A DNA stretch of 64,000 nucleotides from Bacillus_BA fengqiuensis (GCA_030813035.1 JAUSTV010000006.1), one strand, 5' to 3'; numbered from the stretch's first letter, positions 25,724 through 35,300 are shown. The notes: generated from the letters alone by a model not told the origin. Numbers and translations: made by a program.

Positions 25724-26956
25724 ATGCAGCGGCAAAAGGTATTGATTAATGGTGAGAGACTAAAGAATGAACTTGAACTATTTGCAAACTATGGTCGTAC
25801 AGAAAACAATGGGGTCACGAGGCTTTCCTTATCGGAAGAAGATCGCCTTGTCAGAGATTATTTTCGTTCTTGTTGTGAAGAGTTGGGAATGTCGGTTACG
25901 GTTGATGATATGGGATGTATGTATGCCACTCTTGAAGGCATTGAAAATAAACCGCCGATTGTCATCGGTTCGCATTTGGACACAGTCAAAAAAGGTGGAC
26001 GCTTTGATGGGGTGCTGGGGGTAGTAGCCGGTTTAGAAGTGGTCAGAACGTTGGTGGAGAATGATATTAAACCTCAAATCCCCATCACAATCGTAAATAT
26101 TACAAATGAAGAGGGCGCCCGATTCGAGCCTTCCATGATGGCATCGGGTGTTCTTTCCGGTAAGTTTGAAAAAACGGCCATGTTGAAGAAAAGGGATGCG
26201 GATGGAATTACATTCGAGGAAGCGTTACAATCCATCGGGTATGCAGGCGAAGTGGAAAATCGTTTAAAAGAGGCTTCTGCCTTTTTAGAGCTGCACATCG
26301 AGCAAGGGCCTATCCTTGAAAGAGAGTCCCTTTCAATTGGAGTCGTTGAATGTGTCGTTGGGATGGCCTGTTATGAGATTGAAATAACGGGAGAATCCGA
26401 CCATGCAGGGACAACGCCGATGGATATGAGAAAAGATGCTCTCTTTGCGGCCAATAATTTAATCGCGGAAGCCCGCCAAAAATTAAGTGCGCTTGATGAT
26501 GAATTGGTATACACGATTGGGAGGGTAAATGTTTCTCCAAATATCCATACGGTCATTCCGAATAAAGTGGTGTTCTCACTGGAAGCGAGACATAAAGACC
26601 CAGAAATCATCAGTACGGTTGAGGAAATTATTCAAGCATTGCCGCAGTCGCCATCGAATGAAGGATGCGAGATGAAAGCAACAAAATTGTGGGGACGGGA
26701 CACGGTTTGGTTCGAAAAAGATATTTGCAGTCTATTCGAACAATCTGCCGAGTCGTGGGGGTATTCTCATAAAAGAATGGTAAGCGGAGCCGGGCATGAC
26801 GCGCAGTTCATCGCCAGTTTCATTCCTTCCGCTATGCTTTTTGTTCCGAGTGTAAACGGAAAGAGCCATTGCGAAGAAGAGTTTACTGCTTGGGAAGATT
26901 GCGAAAAAGGAGTAAACGTGTTATTGGATGCCGTTTTGACCATGTTAGCTAAATAA
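25724..26956 (+). CDS. M20-family hydantoinase/carbamoylase-type amidase
   Basis: A 410-residue zinc-dependent amidohydrolase related to N-carbamoyl-L-amino acid hydrolases and allantoate amidohydrolase. Signature motifs are GSHLDTVKKGGRFDG (about residues 83-97), NEEGARFEPSMMASG with the metal-binding glutamates, LELHIEQGPILE, the dimerisation-domain SDHAGTTPMDMRKDA and SGAGHDA, and the last ligand in NGKSHCEEE. Substrate cannot be decided between N-carbamoyl amino acids and ureido compounds; no hydantoinase or allantoin genes are adjacent. GAGGAG is placed before ATG 25724. Confidence 0.9.
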   Translation: MQRQKVLINGERLKNELELFANYGRTENNGVTRLSLSEEDRLVRDYFRSCCEELGMSVTVDDMGCMYATLEGIENKPPIVIGSHLDTVKKGGRFDGVLGVVAGLEVVRTLVENDIKPQIPITIVNITNEEGARFEPSMMASGVLSGKFEKTAMLKKRDADGITFEEALQSIGYAGEVENRLKEASAFLELHIEQGPILERESLSIGVVECVVGMACYEIEITGESDHAGTTPMDMRKDALFAANNLIAEARQKLSALDDELVYTIGRVNVSPNIHTVIPNKVVFSLEARHKDPEIISTVEEIIQALPQSPSNEGCEMKATKLWGRDTVWFEKDICSLFEQSAESWGYSHKRMVSGAGHDAQFIASFIPSAMLFVPSVNGKSHCEEEFTAWEDCEKGVNVLLDAVLTMLAK

Positions 26957-26963
26957 ACCTATA

Positions 26964-27008
26964 AAAATAATCGAACAGGGTAAAAGAATACCGCTGTTCG
27001 ATTATTTA
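26964..27008. terminator. Bidirectional terminator
   Basis: AAATAATCGAACAG and CTGTTCGATTATTT make a perfect 14-bp stem between two convergent genes. Confidence 0.88.
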
Positions 27009-27022
27009 CGCTGGCGATTGTT

Positions 27023-27811
27023 TCAGTTAACGAGCCCGAGCGATTTTAGTCCGTTATAGATGCCCGAATTCGTTACGGTTGTTGTTTGATGTTTGGCATA
27101 AGCAAAAAGATTGGGGTGTGCGTTTCCCATCGCAAACCCTTCACCGACAGCCTGGAGCATTTCTTTGTCATTCATCCCGTCACCGAAGGCAATCGCTTTT
27201 TCTTTTGGGATACCTAGCTGTTTTAAAATGATTTGAACAGCAAATCCTTTGTTGATACTGTCTCTAATAACATCATAACTATGACGGAATCCCTCTACAT
27301 TCACTTGTGACAAATGAACGTTATGGTCTTGCTCATAAAGGGCGGGTTCGTTCTCGCTCAAATTGACAAGAGTCATGCCTAACACATGGTTTATGATTTC
27401 GTGACTGAATAATTCGTTTTTTTGTAAATGGAATTTTCCCATGAACTCCTGCATGATCGGAGCATTGAGAGTGGTAAACACATTCTTGTCATGTGTGTAC
27501 ATGACCGCCTCATGTCCGTGTTGCCCGGCGATGTTCAAAAAATGCGTTACCGTATGGGCGTCCATCGGTTCTTTCAATACATCTTTCCCTTTATAAATCG
27601 CATAAGCACCATTATAGCCGATAAAGGAATGGATGTTCAGCTCTTTTCCAAGGTCGGATATTTCATGCAGCGGCCTTCCTGTGGCGAGAAACACCTCCAC
27701 GCCTTTTTTCTGTACTTCAACTACCGCTTTTTTGGTGGAATCTTCAATGGTGTCATCTGGTCTTAAAATCGTTCCATCAATGTCTAGAAATAAAATCTTA
27801 TAGTCTGTCAT
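27023..27811 (-). CDS. Cof-type HAD-IIB sugar-phosphatase-like hydrolase
   Basis: A 262-residue HAD hydrolase with a type IIB cap. Motif I LFLDIDGTIL (residues 6-15), motif II FLATGRP, motif III/IV AIAFGDGMNDKEML near 210 and the terminal segment YNGLKSLGL. These enzymes dephosphorylate sugar phosphates, phosphorylated vitamins or nucleotides; many have overlapping activities. ATG 27811 follows CGGAGA on the reverse strand; an in-frame codon at 27844 lacks a binding site. Confidence 0.88.
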   Translation of the reverse strand: MTDYKILFLDIDGTILRPDDTIEDSTKKAVVEVQKKGVEVFLATGRPLHEISDLGKELNIHSFIGYNGAYAIYKGKDVLKEPMDAHTVTHFLNIAGQHGHEAVMYTHDKNVFTTLNAPIMQEFMGKFHLQKNELFSHEIINHVLGMTLVNLSENEPALYEQDHNVHLSQVNVEGFRHSYDVIRDSINKGFAVQIILKQLGIPKEKAIAFGDGMNDKEMLQAVGEGFAMGNAHPNLFAYAKHQTTTVTNSGIYNGLKSLGLVN

Positions 27812-27926
27812 CGTTTTTCTCCGTATGTTTAGAATTTTTAACACGCATTAACTAGCATCAGTATTCACTATTAAAAGTAGAGAGTCAGGTATTATTTGGA
27901 AAATAATCCAGGCAAATATGAATAAT

Positions 27927-27975
27927 ACAAGGCAATTTTATCATAAAAGATAGTATGGATAAAATTGCCTTGTAC
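27927..27975. terminator. Long perfect inverted repeat
   Basis: TACAAGGCAATTTTATC is repeated as its exact complement after a 14-base loop. A short T-rich tract follows on the + strand. It sits upstream of the reverse-strand HAD gene and upstream of katA, not at the end of a recognised gene, so a regulatory or remnant role is possible. Confidence 0.6.
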
Positions 27976-28142
27976 TCTTTTACAGCTGTTCACCAAAAGA
28001 AAGAAGAGTATTGATGGAGAAGCTAGGAACAAACAGGAGAAAGTCCATGCCCTCTAACGTTTTTCGATGTGTGCTGTTTATTTCAAAATGGTGCTGTGAG
28101 CAGTAATGTAAACATTTTTCAGAAATTATATTTTCTATTTAT

Positions 28143-28192
28143 TAATAATAATTATAAAAAAGTATTGATTTTATATTGATAAGTGTTATCAT
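28143..28192 (+). promoter_or_regulatory. PerR box and promoter of katA
   Basis: TAATAATAATTATAA (28143-28157) matches the Per box TTATAATNATTATAA at 13 of 14 defined positions. TTGATT (28165-28170) and TATCAT (28187-28192) are 16 bases apart just downstream. PerR de-repression by peroxide is well known for katA in Bacillus. Confidence 0.8.
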
Positions 28193-28227
28193 TAGTTCAT
28201 AATAAAAATCGATGAGGTGATTTCATT

Positions 28228-29688
28228 ATGAGTACAAATAAGAACAATCTTACGACTAGCTGGGGAGCGCCGGTTGGCGATAACCAAAACTCTATGACAG
28301 CTGGTTCGCGCGGCCCGACATTAATTCAGGATGTCCACCTTTTGGAAAAGTTGGCACATTTCAATCGCGAACGTGTTCCTGAACGTGTCGTTCATGCGAA
28401 AGGTGCCGGGGCACACGGTTATTTTGAAGTCACAAATGATGTAACGAAATACACAAAAGCTCAATTTTTATCTGAGGTAGGAAAACGTACACCTTTATTT
28501 GTTCGTTTCTCTACGGTAGCCGGCGAGAATGGTTCAGCAGATACGGTGCGTGACCCGCGCGGATTTGCCGTGAAATTTTATACGGAAGAAGGAAACTACG
28601 ACTTGGTTGGGAACAACACACCGGTTTTCTTCATTCGTGATGCCATCAAATTCCCTGATTTCATCCATACACAAAAAAGAGATCCGAGAACTCATTTAAA
28701 AAACCCGACTGCAGTATGGGATTTCTGGTCTTTATCACCGGAATCTTTACATCAAGTAACCATCCTAATGTCTGATCGCGGCATTCCCGCTACATTACGC
28801 CATATGCACGGTTTTGGAAGTCATACGTTCAAATGGGTGAACAAAGAAGGCGAAGGCGTATGGGTGAAATACCACTTTAAAACAGAACAAGGCATCAAAA
28901 ACATGTCGACGGATGTAGCGGCAAAGCTTGCCGGTGAAAATCCGGATTATCATACAGAAGAACTATTTAATGCAATCGAAAAGGGTGACTTCCCGGCTTG
29001 GACACTGTATGTTCAAATCATGCCATTGGAAGATGCGAATACGTATCGTTTTGACCCATTCGACGTAACGAAAGTATGGTCTCAAAAAGACTATCCATTA
29101 ATTGAGGTAGGCCGTATGGTATTGAATCGTAATCCTGAAAACTACTTTGCTGAAGTGGAACAAGCGACATTCTCTCCTGGAACGCTTATACCGGGTATCG
29201 AGGTTTCGCCGGATAAAATGCTTCAAGGCCGCCTGTTCGCGTATTCGGATGCCCATCGATATCGTGTAGGTGCCAACCATAATCTTCTTCCGATCAATCG
29301 TCCAAAAACAGAAGCCAACAATTATCAGCGTGATGGGCAAATGAGATTTGACAATAATGGCGGAGGCTCCGTCTATTATGAACCGAACAGTTTCGGCGGA
29401 CCGACGGAATCACCTGAAAACAAGCAGGCTGCCTACCCTGTATCAGGGGCGGCGGACAGTGTCGCCCATGATCATCATGACCATTACACACAGGCCGGCG
29501 ATTTATATCGTCTGTTAAGTGAAGAAGAACGTACGCGTCTCGTTCAAAATATTGTGGATTCGATGAAGCCTGTGGCGAAAGAAGAAATTAAGCTTCGCCA
29601 AATCCAGCACTTCTATAAAGCCGATCCAGAATATGGAACGCGTATCGCAGAAGGACTTGGTTTATCTGTACCGCAAGAAGTGAAATAG
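28228..29688 (+). CDS. katA: Vegetative heme catalase KatA
   Basis: Breaks hydrogen peroxide into water and oxygen in the cytoplasm. The 486-residue product is a small-subunit (clade 3) monofunctional catalase: RVVHAKGAGAHGYFEV holds the catalytic His near residue 54, VRFSTVAGENGSADT follows, the essential Asn is in NNTPVFFIRD, and the heme-ligand Tyr is in RLFAYSDAHRYR near residue 337. GAGGTGAT precedes ATG 28228. A Per box overlaps the promoter region. Confidence 0.97.
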   Translation: MSTNKNNLTTSWGAPVGDNQNSMTAGSRGPTLIQDVHLLEKLAHFNRERVPERVVHAKGAGAHGYFEVTNDVTKYTKAQFLSEVGKRTPLFVRFSTVAGENGSADTVRDPRGFAVKFYTEEGNYDLVGNNTPVFFIRDAIKFPDFIHTQKRDPRTHLKNPTAVWDFWSLSPESLHQVTILMSDRGIPATLRHMHGFGSHTFKWVNKEGEGVWVKYHFKTEQGIKNMSTDVAAKLAGENPDYHTEELFNAIEKGDFPAWTLYVQIMPLEDANTYRFDPFDVTKVWSQKDYPLIEVGRMVLNRNPENYFAEVEQATFSPGTLIPGIEVSPDKMLQGRLFAYSDAHRYRVGANHNLLPINRPKTEANNYQRDGQMRFDNNGGGSVYYEPNSFGGPTESPENKQAAYPVSGAADSVAHDHHDHYTQAGDLYRLLSEEERTRLVQNIVDSMKPVAKEEIKLRQIQHFYKADPEYGTRIAEGLGLSVPQEVK

Positions 29689-29756
29689 ATTGAATGCGTA
29701 AAAATGCAATAGTGATGTTTCTTTACATGTATTCCATTTCTTAGATTAATAGAATC

Positions 29757-29797
29757 TGGCTCTAAACTACGTATGTCGTGGTTTGGGGCCATTTTTT
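29757..29797 (+). terminator. Terminator after katA
   Basis: GGCTCTAAACTACG pairs imperfectly with CGTGGTTTGGGGCC, followed by ATTTTTTAT. Confidence 0.8.
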
Positions 29798-29959
29798 ATG
29801 GAGCAATGAGATCTAGTGCTTTTGGCTTAGTCCTGTAGAATTGAATGATGTCATATTTTTGAAGAGTCAAAGAATTAGATGTACGTGTAAGGGGGAAGAA
29901 CTTATAATAATGGTAAACAAGACGAGTGATTCAATCTTTTACAGTAGGTGGGGAACAGA

Positions 29960-31117
29960 GTGAAAACGGATTTGCATCTTAATGAAGAAGTAATTACAGA
30001 TCTTTTGGAGACAGCGAGCGAGTTGGTCGGGATAAAAACGTTCTTCGTCGGGATAATGGATGAGACTTTTTCCATTATGAAAGTGTTCAGTAAACCAAAT
30101 GGGAGCCAATTAACAGATGGGCTTGAACTGCCGCTCGATTTGTCTGTTTGCAACATGGTTACATGTGATGGACCGCTTGTGATTGGCGATACGATGAAGG
30201 ATCCAAGAACGGTCCGCTTACAAGCCATATACGACACAAACATCGGATCTTATTTAGGAACACCGATCGTATTGGAAGATGGCCGGCTGTTTGGAACCCT
30301 ATGTGCCGTAGACCCTGAGCCGTATGAGTTCAGTGAAAGCGACATCAAAACAATGAAACGGTTGGCCAATATATTAGCGGCCATTATTGATAAACAGCAA
30401 AGCACAGTCGTGCCGGAAATAGAAGGGAAAATATTGCAGTTGGACAAACTCGCATTAGTTGGACAACTGGCAGCAGGTCTGGCCCATGAAATCAGAAATC
30501 CAATGCAATCGGTTAAAGGATTTATACAGCTGTTATTTAATGAAAATGAACAGTCAATTGAGTTTAAAACCATTGTTTTGAGTGAATTGGACCGGATTAA
30601 CCAGCTCGTAAGCGATTTTCTGCTTATTACACAACCGAGTGCACCTAAAAAAGAAATGGCGTCCATTAGTAAATTGATGAAAAATACGATCGGATTTTTA
30701 CAAGGTGAATCGGCTCTCCATAATATACATATTTCCCTCGATGAAGGGGAGCACATTCCTGATGTCGCTGTAGATCCGTCTCAAATGAGACAAGTTTTCA
30801 TCAATCTGTTGAAAAATGCGATTGAGGCCATCGGAGAAAACGGAAACATACATGTAAACATTGAAAAAAGTGATAAATGTGTCATTATACATATAAAAGA
30901 TAGCGGCAAAGGAATTCCGGTGTCTATCATCAATAAAATAGGAAATCCATTCTTTTCAACAAAAGAGAATGGTGTAGGACTCGGATTGTCCATTTGTAAA
31001 ACGATTGTCAGAGAGCATCATGGGAAACTGGCCATCGAAAACCATGGTGATGGTACATTGATTATCATCCAATTGCCCTTAAACACTGAAAACAGCAAGG
31101 CTGTCAATCAGGAATGA
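29960..31117 (+). CDS. Soluble GAF-domain sensor histidine kinase
   Basis: A 385-residue orphan two-component kinase. Residues about 5-145 form a GAF domain; residues about 160-220 are the dimerisation domain with the phospho-acceptor in AHEIRNPMQSVKGF; the catalytic domain carries the N box NLLKNAIEAI, G1 DSGKGIP and G2 GVGLGLSI. There are no membrane helices, so it senses a cytoplasmic signal. No response regulator is adjacent. Resemblance to the KinA-KinE type H-box and GAF/PAS layout suggests a possible phosphorelay kinase, an inference only. GTG 29960 has AGGTGGGG at proper spacing; GTG 29948 overlaps that site. Confidence 0.92.
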   Translation: MKTDLHLNEEVITDLLETASELVGIKTFFVGIMDETFSIMKVFSKPNGSQLTDGLELPLDLSVCNMVTCDGPLVIGDTMKDPRTVRLQAIYDTNIGSYLGTPIVLEDGRLFGTLCAVDPEPYEFSESDIKTMKRLANILAAIIDKQQSTVVPEIEGKILQLDKLALVGQLAAGLAHEIRNPMQSVKGFIQLLFNENEQSIEFKTIVLSELDRINQLVSDFLLITQPSAPKKEMASISKLMKNTIGFLQGESALHNIHISLDEGEHIPDVAVDPSQMRQVFINLLKNAIEAIGENGNIHVNIEKSDKCVIIHIKDSGKGIPVSIINKIGNPFFSTKENGVGLGLSICKTIVREHHGKLAIENHGDGTLIIIQLPLNTENSKAVNQE

Positions 31118-31146
31118 GGGATAAACTCACATAAGTACTAGTTTTT

Positions 31147-31196
31147 AATCCTCGTAAAGCCGCCCGACTTTCCGGCGGCTTTACGAGGATGTTTTA
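31147..31196. terminator. Bidirectional terminator
   Basis: ATCCTCGTAAAGCCGCC and GGCGGCTTTACGAGGAT form a perfect 17-bp stem with T-rich flank, between convergent genes. Confidence 0.92.
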
Positions 31197-31961
31197 TTTC
31201 TCTATGTGCATATCCTTACAAGTGAATCCTTGCTGTTTGAGCATGCGTGAAACGTCTGGATAAGCATTGTTGTAGTGGGAGCGGCTATAAAAGCCTGCAA
31301 TTCGCTCTGTCCAGTTTGCATTGCTTTTCCCATCTGTCGTTTTCTGGCGATGCTCTGTCATTGTATCGTTATAACGATGCAAAATGTCCATTTGATTTTC
31401 GTTATAGGTTTCTTCATGGTAAAACGCTTCTTTTGGAAGGCGAGGATTCAGGCCAGGATCATTTGTTCCGTAGCCAATGCATAATCCGGAAATGGGAATC
31501 ACATACTTTGGTAATCGCAAAAGCTCAATGACCTCCAAAGGCGTACGGCGAATTCCACCAATCGGCACGGTTCCCAATCCAAGCGATTCCGCTGACGCAA
31601 TGGCATTGGCTAAAGCAATCCCGACATCTGTAGCTCCTACTAATAAACTATCTGCATCATCTGCAACTTCAAAGGAAACACCCTCCATTTCACTCGCCAG
31701 CTTGGCTCGGTGAAAGTCGGCGCAAAAAATAAGGAAGACCGGTGCCTGATTAATGTGATCCTGCTGGCCGCAAAGTTCGGCCAGCTTCTTTTTTCGAACA
31801 GAATCTTTTACGGCAATAATGGAAACCTGCTGACCGTGTATCCAGGATGGTCCTGATTGGGCAGCGTGAATAATGACATCAAGTTCTTTCTCCTTTACCG
31901 GGGTATTCAAATAATGGCGAAACGAACGGTGATTGGTTAATGTTTTAATTACTTCATTCAA
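31194..31961 (-). CDS. NADPH-dependent FMN nitroreductase (NfrA/YcnD family)
   Basis: A 255-residue flavin reductase/nitroreductase. FMN-contact motifs HRSFRHY near residue 11 and SGPSWIHGQQVSI near residue 36, plus the GLGTVPIGGIRRTP segment near 127-140 and PISGLCIGYG near 155, match the NfrA1/NfrA2 subgroup, whose members reduce nitroaromatics, flavins and disulfides with NAD(P)H. The start is TTG 31961, supported by GAGGTG 9 bases upstream on the reverse strand. Two members exist in B. subtilis; which ortholog this is cannot be settled here. Confidence 0.9.
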   Translation of the reverse strand: MNEVIKTLTNHRSFRHYLNTPVKEKELDVIIHAAQSGPSWIHGQQVSIIAVKDSVRKKKLAELCGQQDHINQAPVFLIFCADFHRAKLASEMEGVSFEVADDADSLLVGATDVGIALANAIASAESLGLGTVPIGGIRRTPLEVIELLRLPKYVIPISGLCIGYGTNDPGLNPRLPKEAFYHEETYNENQMDILHRYNDTMTEHRQKTTDGKSNANWTERIAGFYSRSHYNNAYPDVSRMLKQQGFTCKDMHIEK

Positions 31962-32141
31962 GTTGAGTACACCTCTATGTTTTTTTGTTATAGTTTACTA
32001 AACATCATGATTCTTATCAAAGAAACGGACTCAACCTGGAAGGAAGTGCTCTTTTTACTAGGCTGAAACAGGCTGTTCATTTGCGAGAAATGGAAACGAG
32101 TGGTATGATTTTTGCTATAAAAGTGTAGAGGTGATATTGAC

Positions 32142-32444
32142 ATGGTGACCGAAGTTATGTTGAATGATGTTCGAATAAAAGTAAGTGGATATGGAGAAGA
32201 AGTCATTATCGATTCTAAAACGGGCAGTGAATTATATAAAATTAACTTTGATTTTAAAGTGAGAAGCGGGAAAGAGTACCATGATATAACGACATTGTTA
32301 TATAAGACGACTTTTGATGTAAAAGTGCCTGAGAGAGAGTTGGAGTTTAGAGGTACCATTTATAACTATTCCACTTCCATCACCAATCTTTATAAAGAAA
32401 ATGCAGTTGGTGATTTTAAACTGGAGTTACTTGAGGTTCGCTGA
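32142..32444 (+). CDS. DUF3219 protein, YkvR-like
   Basis: A 100-residue beta-rich protein. The pattern YHDITTLLYKTTFDVKVPER followed by FRGTIYNYSTSITNLY resembles what I recall of B. subtilis YkvR, founding member of DUF3219, a family of known structure but unknown function. GAGGTGAT precedes ATG 32142. The exonuclease gene follows after 77 bases and may be cotranscribed. Confidence 0.7.
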   Translation: MVTEVMLNDVRIKVSGYGEEVIIDSKTGSELYKINFDFKVRSGKEYHDITTLLYKTTFDVKVPERELEFRGTIYNYSTSITNLYKENAVGDFKLELLEVR

Positions 32445-32521
32445 AATGAGCTATATAACCTTCCCTGCTCAAAATATAGAGAATCATGTTAAGATAGAAA
32501 GAAGGGAGGCGGACGTCGTAT

Positions 32522-33364
32522 ATGCATGAACCTAGATATTATATTGTTTTTGATATTGAACGGAATTTCAGGCCCTATCAGTCAGAGGCACCAACGGAAA
32601 TTATAGATATTGGAGCCATTAAGATTGAGGCAGGCACCATGAGTGTTGTCGAGACTTTTTCCTCACTTGTAAAACCGACTGCATCCTTGTCCCAGCACAC
32701 AACGAAACTAACGGGAATTACAAAGCAAGAAGTAAAAGAAGCGGATAAATTTCCGACGGTCATCGCGCGTTTTCGGAAATTTGTCGGAGAAGAGTATGTG
32801 CTGGTAACATGGGGGAAAGAGGATTATGGCTTCTTGACGGAAGACTGTATGCTTCACGATGTAGAAGGACCAGATTTAACAAAAGAGATAAGGTTTGATT
32901 TGCAGCGATTTGTCTTTAATGCTTATGAAGAATTGTTCCCCAATCAACCAAGTTTGAAATTTGCGGTGGAACAGCTTGGTTTAGAATGGGAAGGGGAACA
33001 GCACCGTGCCTTCGCGGATGCCCAAAATACTGCCAACCTTTTCTTTGCCGCGGCTAAAGAAAAAGATATTCATCATCTATATAAAAGAAAACTTGATCAC
33101 GTGCTTGTCGAAGGCGGCGCTCTCACTGATAAGGGAAAAACGATGATGAAGAGATGGGTCGTTAAAGAGCTAAAGAAAAGCCGCTGCTCTTCTCTTTCAT
33201 GGGGCACATTCATGAAAAGCGAGACATGGGAGAATCTAACAGAACAATATGAATTCAAAGATACCACGCTTCTTCTATTACAGCAGTATTTCAAAACGGC
33301 TTTCAAGAAAGCGAAGCAGCAAATCCGGGCTGCAGCGTTTAACAAGAGCAGGGCAAAAATTTAA
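32522..33364 (+). CDS. DEDDh 3'-5' exonuclease, KapD/ERI-1-like
   Basis: A 280-residue protein with an N-terminal exonuclease domain (residues about 5-180). The catalytic acids are in VFDIERNF, TTKLTGITKQEV, GKEDYGFL and HRAFADAQNTA (H and final D). In B. subtilis, KapD is the related inhibitor of the KinA pathway but is shorter; the C-terminal 100 residues here are Lys-rich, helical and have no match I can name. The AAGGGAGG site is 12 bases before ATG 32522, slightly far. Confidence 0.82.
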   Translation: MHEPRYYIVFDIERNFRPYQSEAPTEIIDIGAIKIEAGTMSVVETFSSLVKPTASLSQHTTKLTGITKQEVKEADKFPTVIARFRKFVGEEYVLVTWGKEDYGFLTEDCMLHDVEGPDLTKEIRFDLQRFVFNAYEELFPNQPSLKFAVEQLGLEWEGEQHRAFADAQNTANLFFAAAKEKDIHHLYKRKLDHVLVEGGALTDKGKTMMKRWVVKELKKSRCSSLSWGTFMKSETWENLTEQYEFKDTTLLLLQQYFKTAFKKAKQQIRAAAFNKSRAKI

Positions 33365-33392
33365 TCATAAGATAGATGTACATAGAACATGG

Positions 33393-33424
33393 AAAAGGAG
33401 GTACGATCGATACCTTCTTTTTTC
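33393..33424 (+). terminator. Terminator after the exonuclease gene
   Basis: AAGGAGGTA pairs with TACCTTCTT (one G-T pair) over a 7-base loop, followed by T6. Confidence 0.75.
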
Positions 33425-33578
33425 GTGGTTGACAGTGAACGATTATAGGTCCGTGCATGCGGAAATCAGCTGTTCCTTCTAAAGGGATAGCCAATTTGGA
33501 TTGAAAGCATACTATTTGTGGATCCTTTGCTTTTCATTTATTCTAGCATAGCCGTTCTTTAAGAAAGGTTGATTTGAG

Positions 33579-34370
33579 ATGGATTTACAACTTCAAGGAA
33601 AATTAGTCGTCGTAACAGGATCGACGTCAGGAATTGGAAAAGGTATCGCCAAGTCGTTTCTGCAAGAAGGAGCAAAGGTGATTGTGAACGGCAGAACACA
33701 AAGCCGGGTGGATGAAACGATGGACGAGCTGTCGGAGTATGGCACGGTTCATGGTATTGCTGCTGATGTAGCGGATCCCGTACAAGCAAAAGAGTTCATT
33801 GCCAAAGTGAAAGAATACGGGGCCGTTGATGTCCTTGTCAATAATATGGGGATTTTCGAAGTGAAAGCATTTGAAGATGTCACAGATGATGAATGGATGA
33901 ATTATTTTAACGTCAATGTGTTGAGTGCCGTTCGGTTATCCAGGGCTTTCCTTCCAGAGATGTTAGAACGAAACACAGGGCGTGTCATCCACATCTCCAG
34001 TGAAGCGGGCGTGAAGCCGCTGCCGCAAATGATTCCATATTCGGTGACGAAAACGGCGCTCATCAGCTTGTCTAGAGGATTGGCGGAGCTGACAAAAGGG
34101 ACAAATGTGACGGTCAACAGCGTATTGCCGGGGCCTACATGGACAGAGGGCGTAGAAAGTTATATGGCAGGAGCGGCGGAAGCGGAAAATAAAGAGTTAG
34201 AGTCATTTACGGCGGACTATTTCCAAAATAACGAGCCGACATCTTTAATTCAGCGCTTTGCAACGGTGGGAGAAGTAGCAGACACGGTCGTATTTTTAGC
34301 TTCTAAAAATGCTTCAGCCATCAATGGGGCTGCACAAAGAGTAGAGGGCGGCATTATTCGCTCTTTATAA
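33579..34370 (+). CDS. Short-chain dehydrogenase/reductase
   Basis: A 263-residue classical SDR. TGSTSGIGKGIA (residues 13-24) binds the nucleotide, NNMG takes the place of the usual NNAG near 87, the catalytic Ser is in HISSEAG and the YxxxK pair in PYSVTKTAL near 152-156. The end motif NGAAQRVEGGIIRSL is typical of the FabG-like branch. Substrate unknown. It lies alone between two terminators. Confidence 0.88.
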   Translation: MDLQLQGKLVVVTGSTSGIGKGIAKSFLQEGAKVIVNGRTQSRVDETMDELSEYGTVHGIAADVADPVQAKEFIAKVKEYGAVDVLVNNMGIFEVKAFEDVTDDEWMNYFNVNVLSAVRLSRAFLPEMLERNTGRVIHISSEAGVKPLPQMIPYSVTKTALISLSRGLAELTKGTNVTVNSVLPGPTWTEGVESYMAGAAEAENKELESFTADYFQNNEPTSLIQRFATVGEVADTVVFLASKNASAINGAAQRVEGGIIRSL

Positions 34371-34379
34371 AAAGGTCAG

Positions 34380-34413
34380 AAAAGATGAACTGTTATTCGG
34401 TTCATCTTTTTTC
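34380..34413 (+). terminator. Terminator after the SDR gene
   Basis: GAAAAGATGAAC and GTTCATCTTTTTTC form a 12-bp stem over a 9-base loop with T6. Confidence 0.9.
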
Positions 34414-34535
34414 GCATTTTTAGATGGTCGAATTTCATCCTCATACATACTATAGTAGTAACAATATAAAGGATTCAGAAAATAGTCAGCTATTTGCATC
34501 TGGAATGCCAAGTCGGTTTTAGAGAGGGGGATTTG

Positions 34536-35018
34536 TTGAAGCCGAAAAATAGGAAACAAGCCATTGAGTATGATACCGCTGTCGCTTTTTTACACTTGTA
34601 TAATCAAGCGTTAAAAACCAGCTATGAAATTATCGAGTTATCCGATATACCAGACGTCATATGCAAAGATCGTTTAACGAATGAAGAGCTTTATTTAGAA
34701 ATCACGTTGCATGAAGACCGAAAAGGGGAAATCCCTTTTTTGTTGGGGCAAACGAAGGAAAAGCCTAAAAGCCGCTCCTCTGTCCGTCTAACAGGGCGAG
34801 ATGAAGATGAAGGTCTTCCCGCTTTGATCGAGGCCGTCACGAAAAAACTTTTAAAGGATTATGGCAGACAGGTTGCTTTAGTCGTCCGGCATATGTCATC
34901 TCAATCATGGGATCAAGACGTTGAACAGATTAAAAGATTGTTAGGCTTACAAAACAATCCCTTTGACAGAGGGATATGGGTCTTAACATCCGATTTAAAA
35001 ATCATCCGGCTCGATTGA
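34536..35018 (+). CDS. Protein of unknown function
   Basis: A soluble protein of 160 residues. Charged and mixed alpha/beta in character; the segment EELYLEITLHEDRKGEIPFLLG followed by a basic linker and a final IWVLTSDLKIIRLD could suit a nuclease-like fold, but no catalytic motif is certain. TTG 34536 is preferred, GAGGGGG being 5 bases upstream; a longer ATG form begins at 34494 without a binding site. It ends before its own hairpin at 35076. The frame and the site support it as real; function not recognised. Confidence 0.65.
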   Translation: MKPKNRKQAIEYDTAVAFLHLYNQALKTSYEIIELSDIPDVICKDRLTNEELYLEITLHEDRKGEIPFLLGQTKEKPKSRSSVRLTGRDEDEGLPALIEAVTKKLLKDYGRQVALVVRHMSSQSWDQDVEQIKRLLGLQNNPFDRGIWVLTSDLKIIRLD

Positions 35019-35075
35019 AACAGATATGGTGGATATGCCAGTGTATACTGGTTGGAGATAGTGGCCAATAAAGAT

Positions 35076-35106
35076 ATAGCACGTAAACATCGTGCTATTT
35101 TTGTTG
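35076..35106 (+). terminator. Terminator
   Basis: ATAGCACG and CGTGCTAT form an 8-bp stem over a 7-base loop followed by TTTTTGTT. Confidence 0.85.
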
Positions 35107-35262
35107 GAATGGATTTTGGTATTTTTCAAATGCGGGATTTATGTCAGATTATATGACATTTTACTAGAAGAGCAGAATCAAATTTTTTATACTTATATAC
35201 ATATTCAATCGATTTACTGCATATATGAAAAATAACATTGTTTCATTAGGATAATAATTAAT

Positions 35263-35300
35263 AGAAAGCGCTTTCAAAAATGAAAGATTAATGGTAAAAT
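35263..35300 (+). promoter_or_regulatory. Second cre-over-promoter module
   Basis: AGAAAGCGCTTTCA (35263-35276) matches the cre consensus at all but its first position. TTTCAA (35272-35277) and TAAAAT (35295-35300) are 17 bases apart. The order, overlap and distance to the gene copy those at 22962-22999. Confidence 0.7.
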
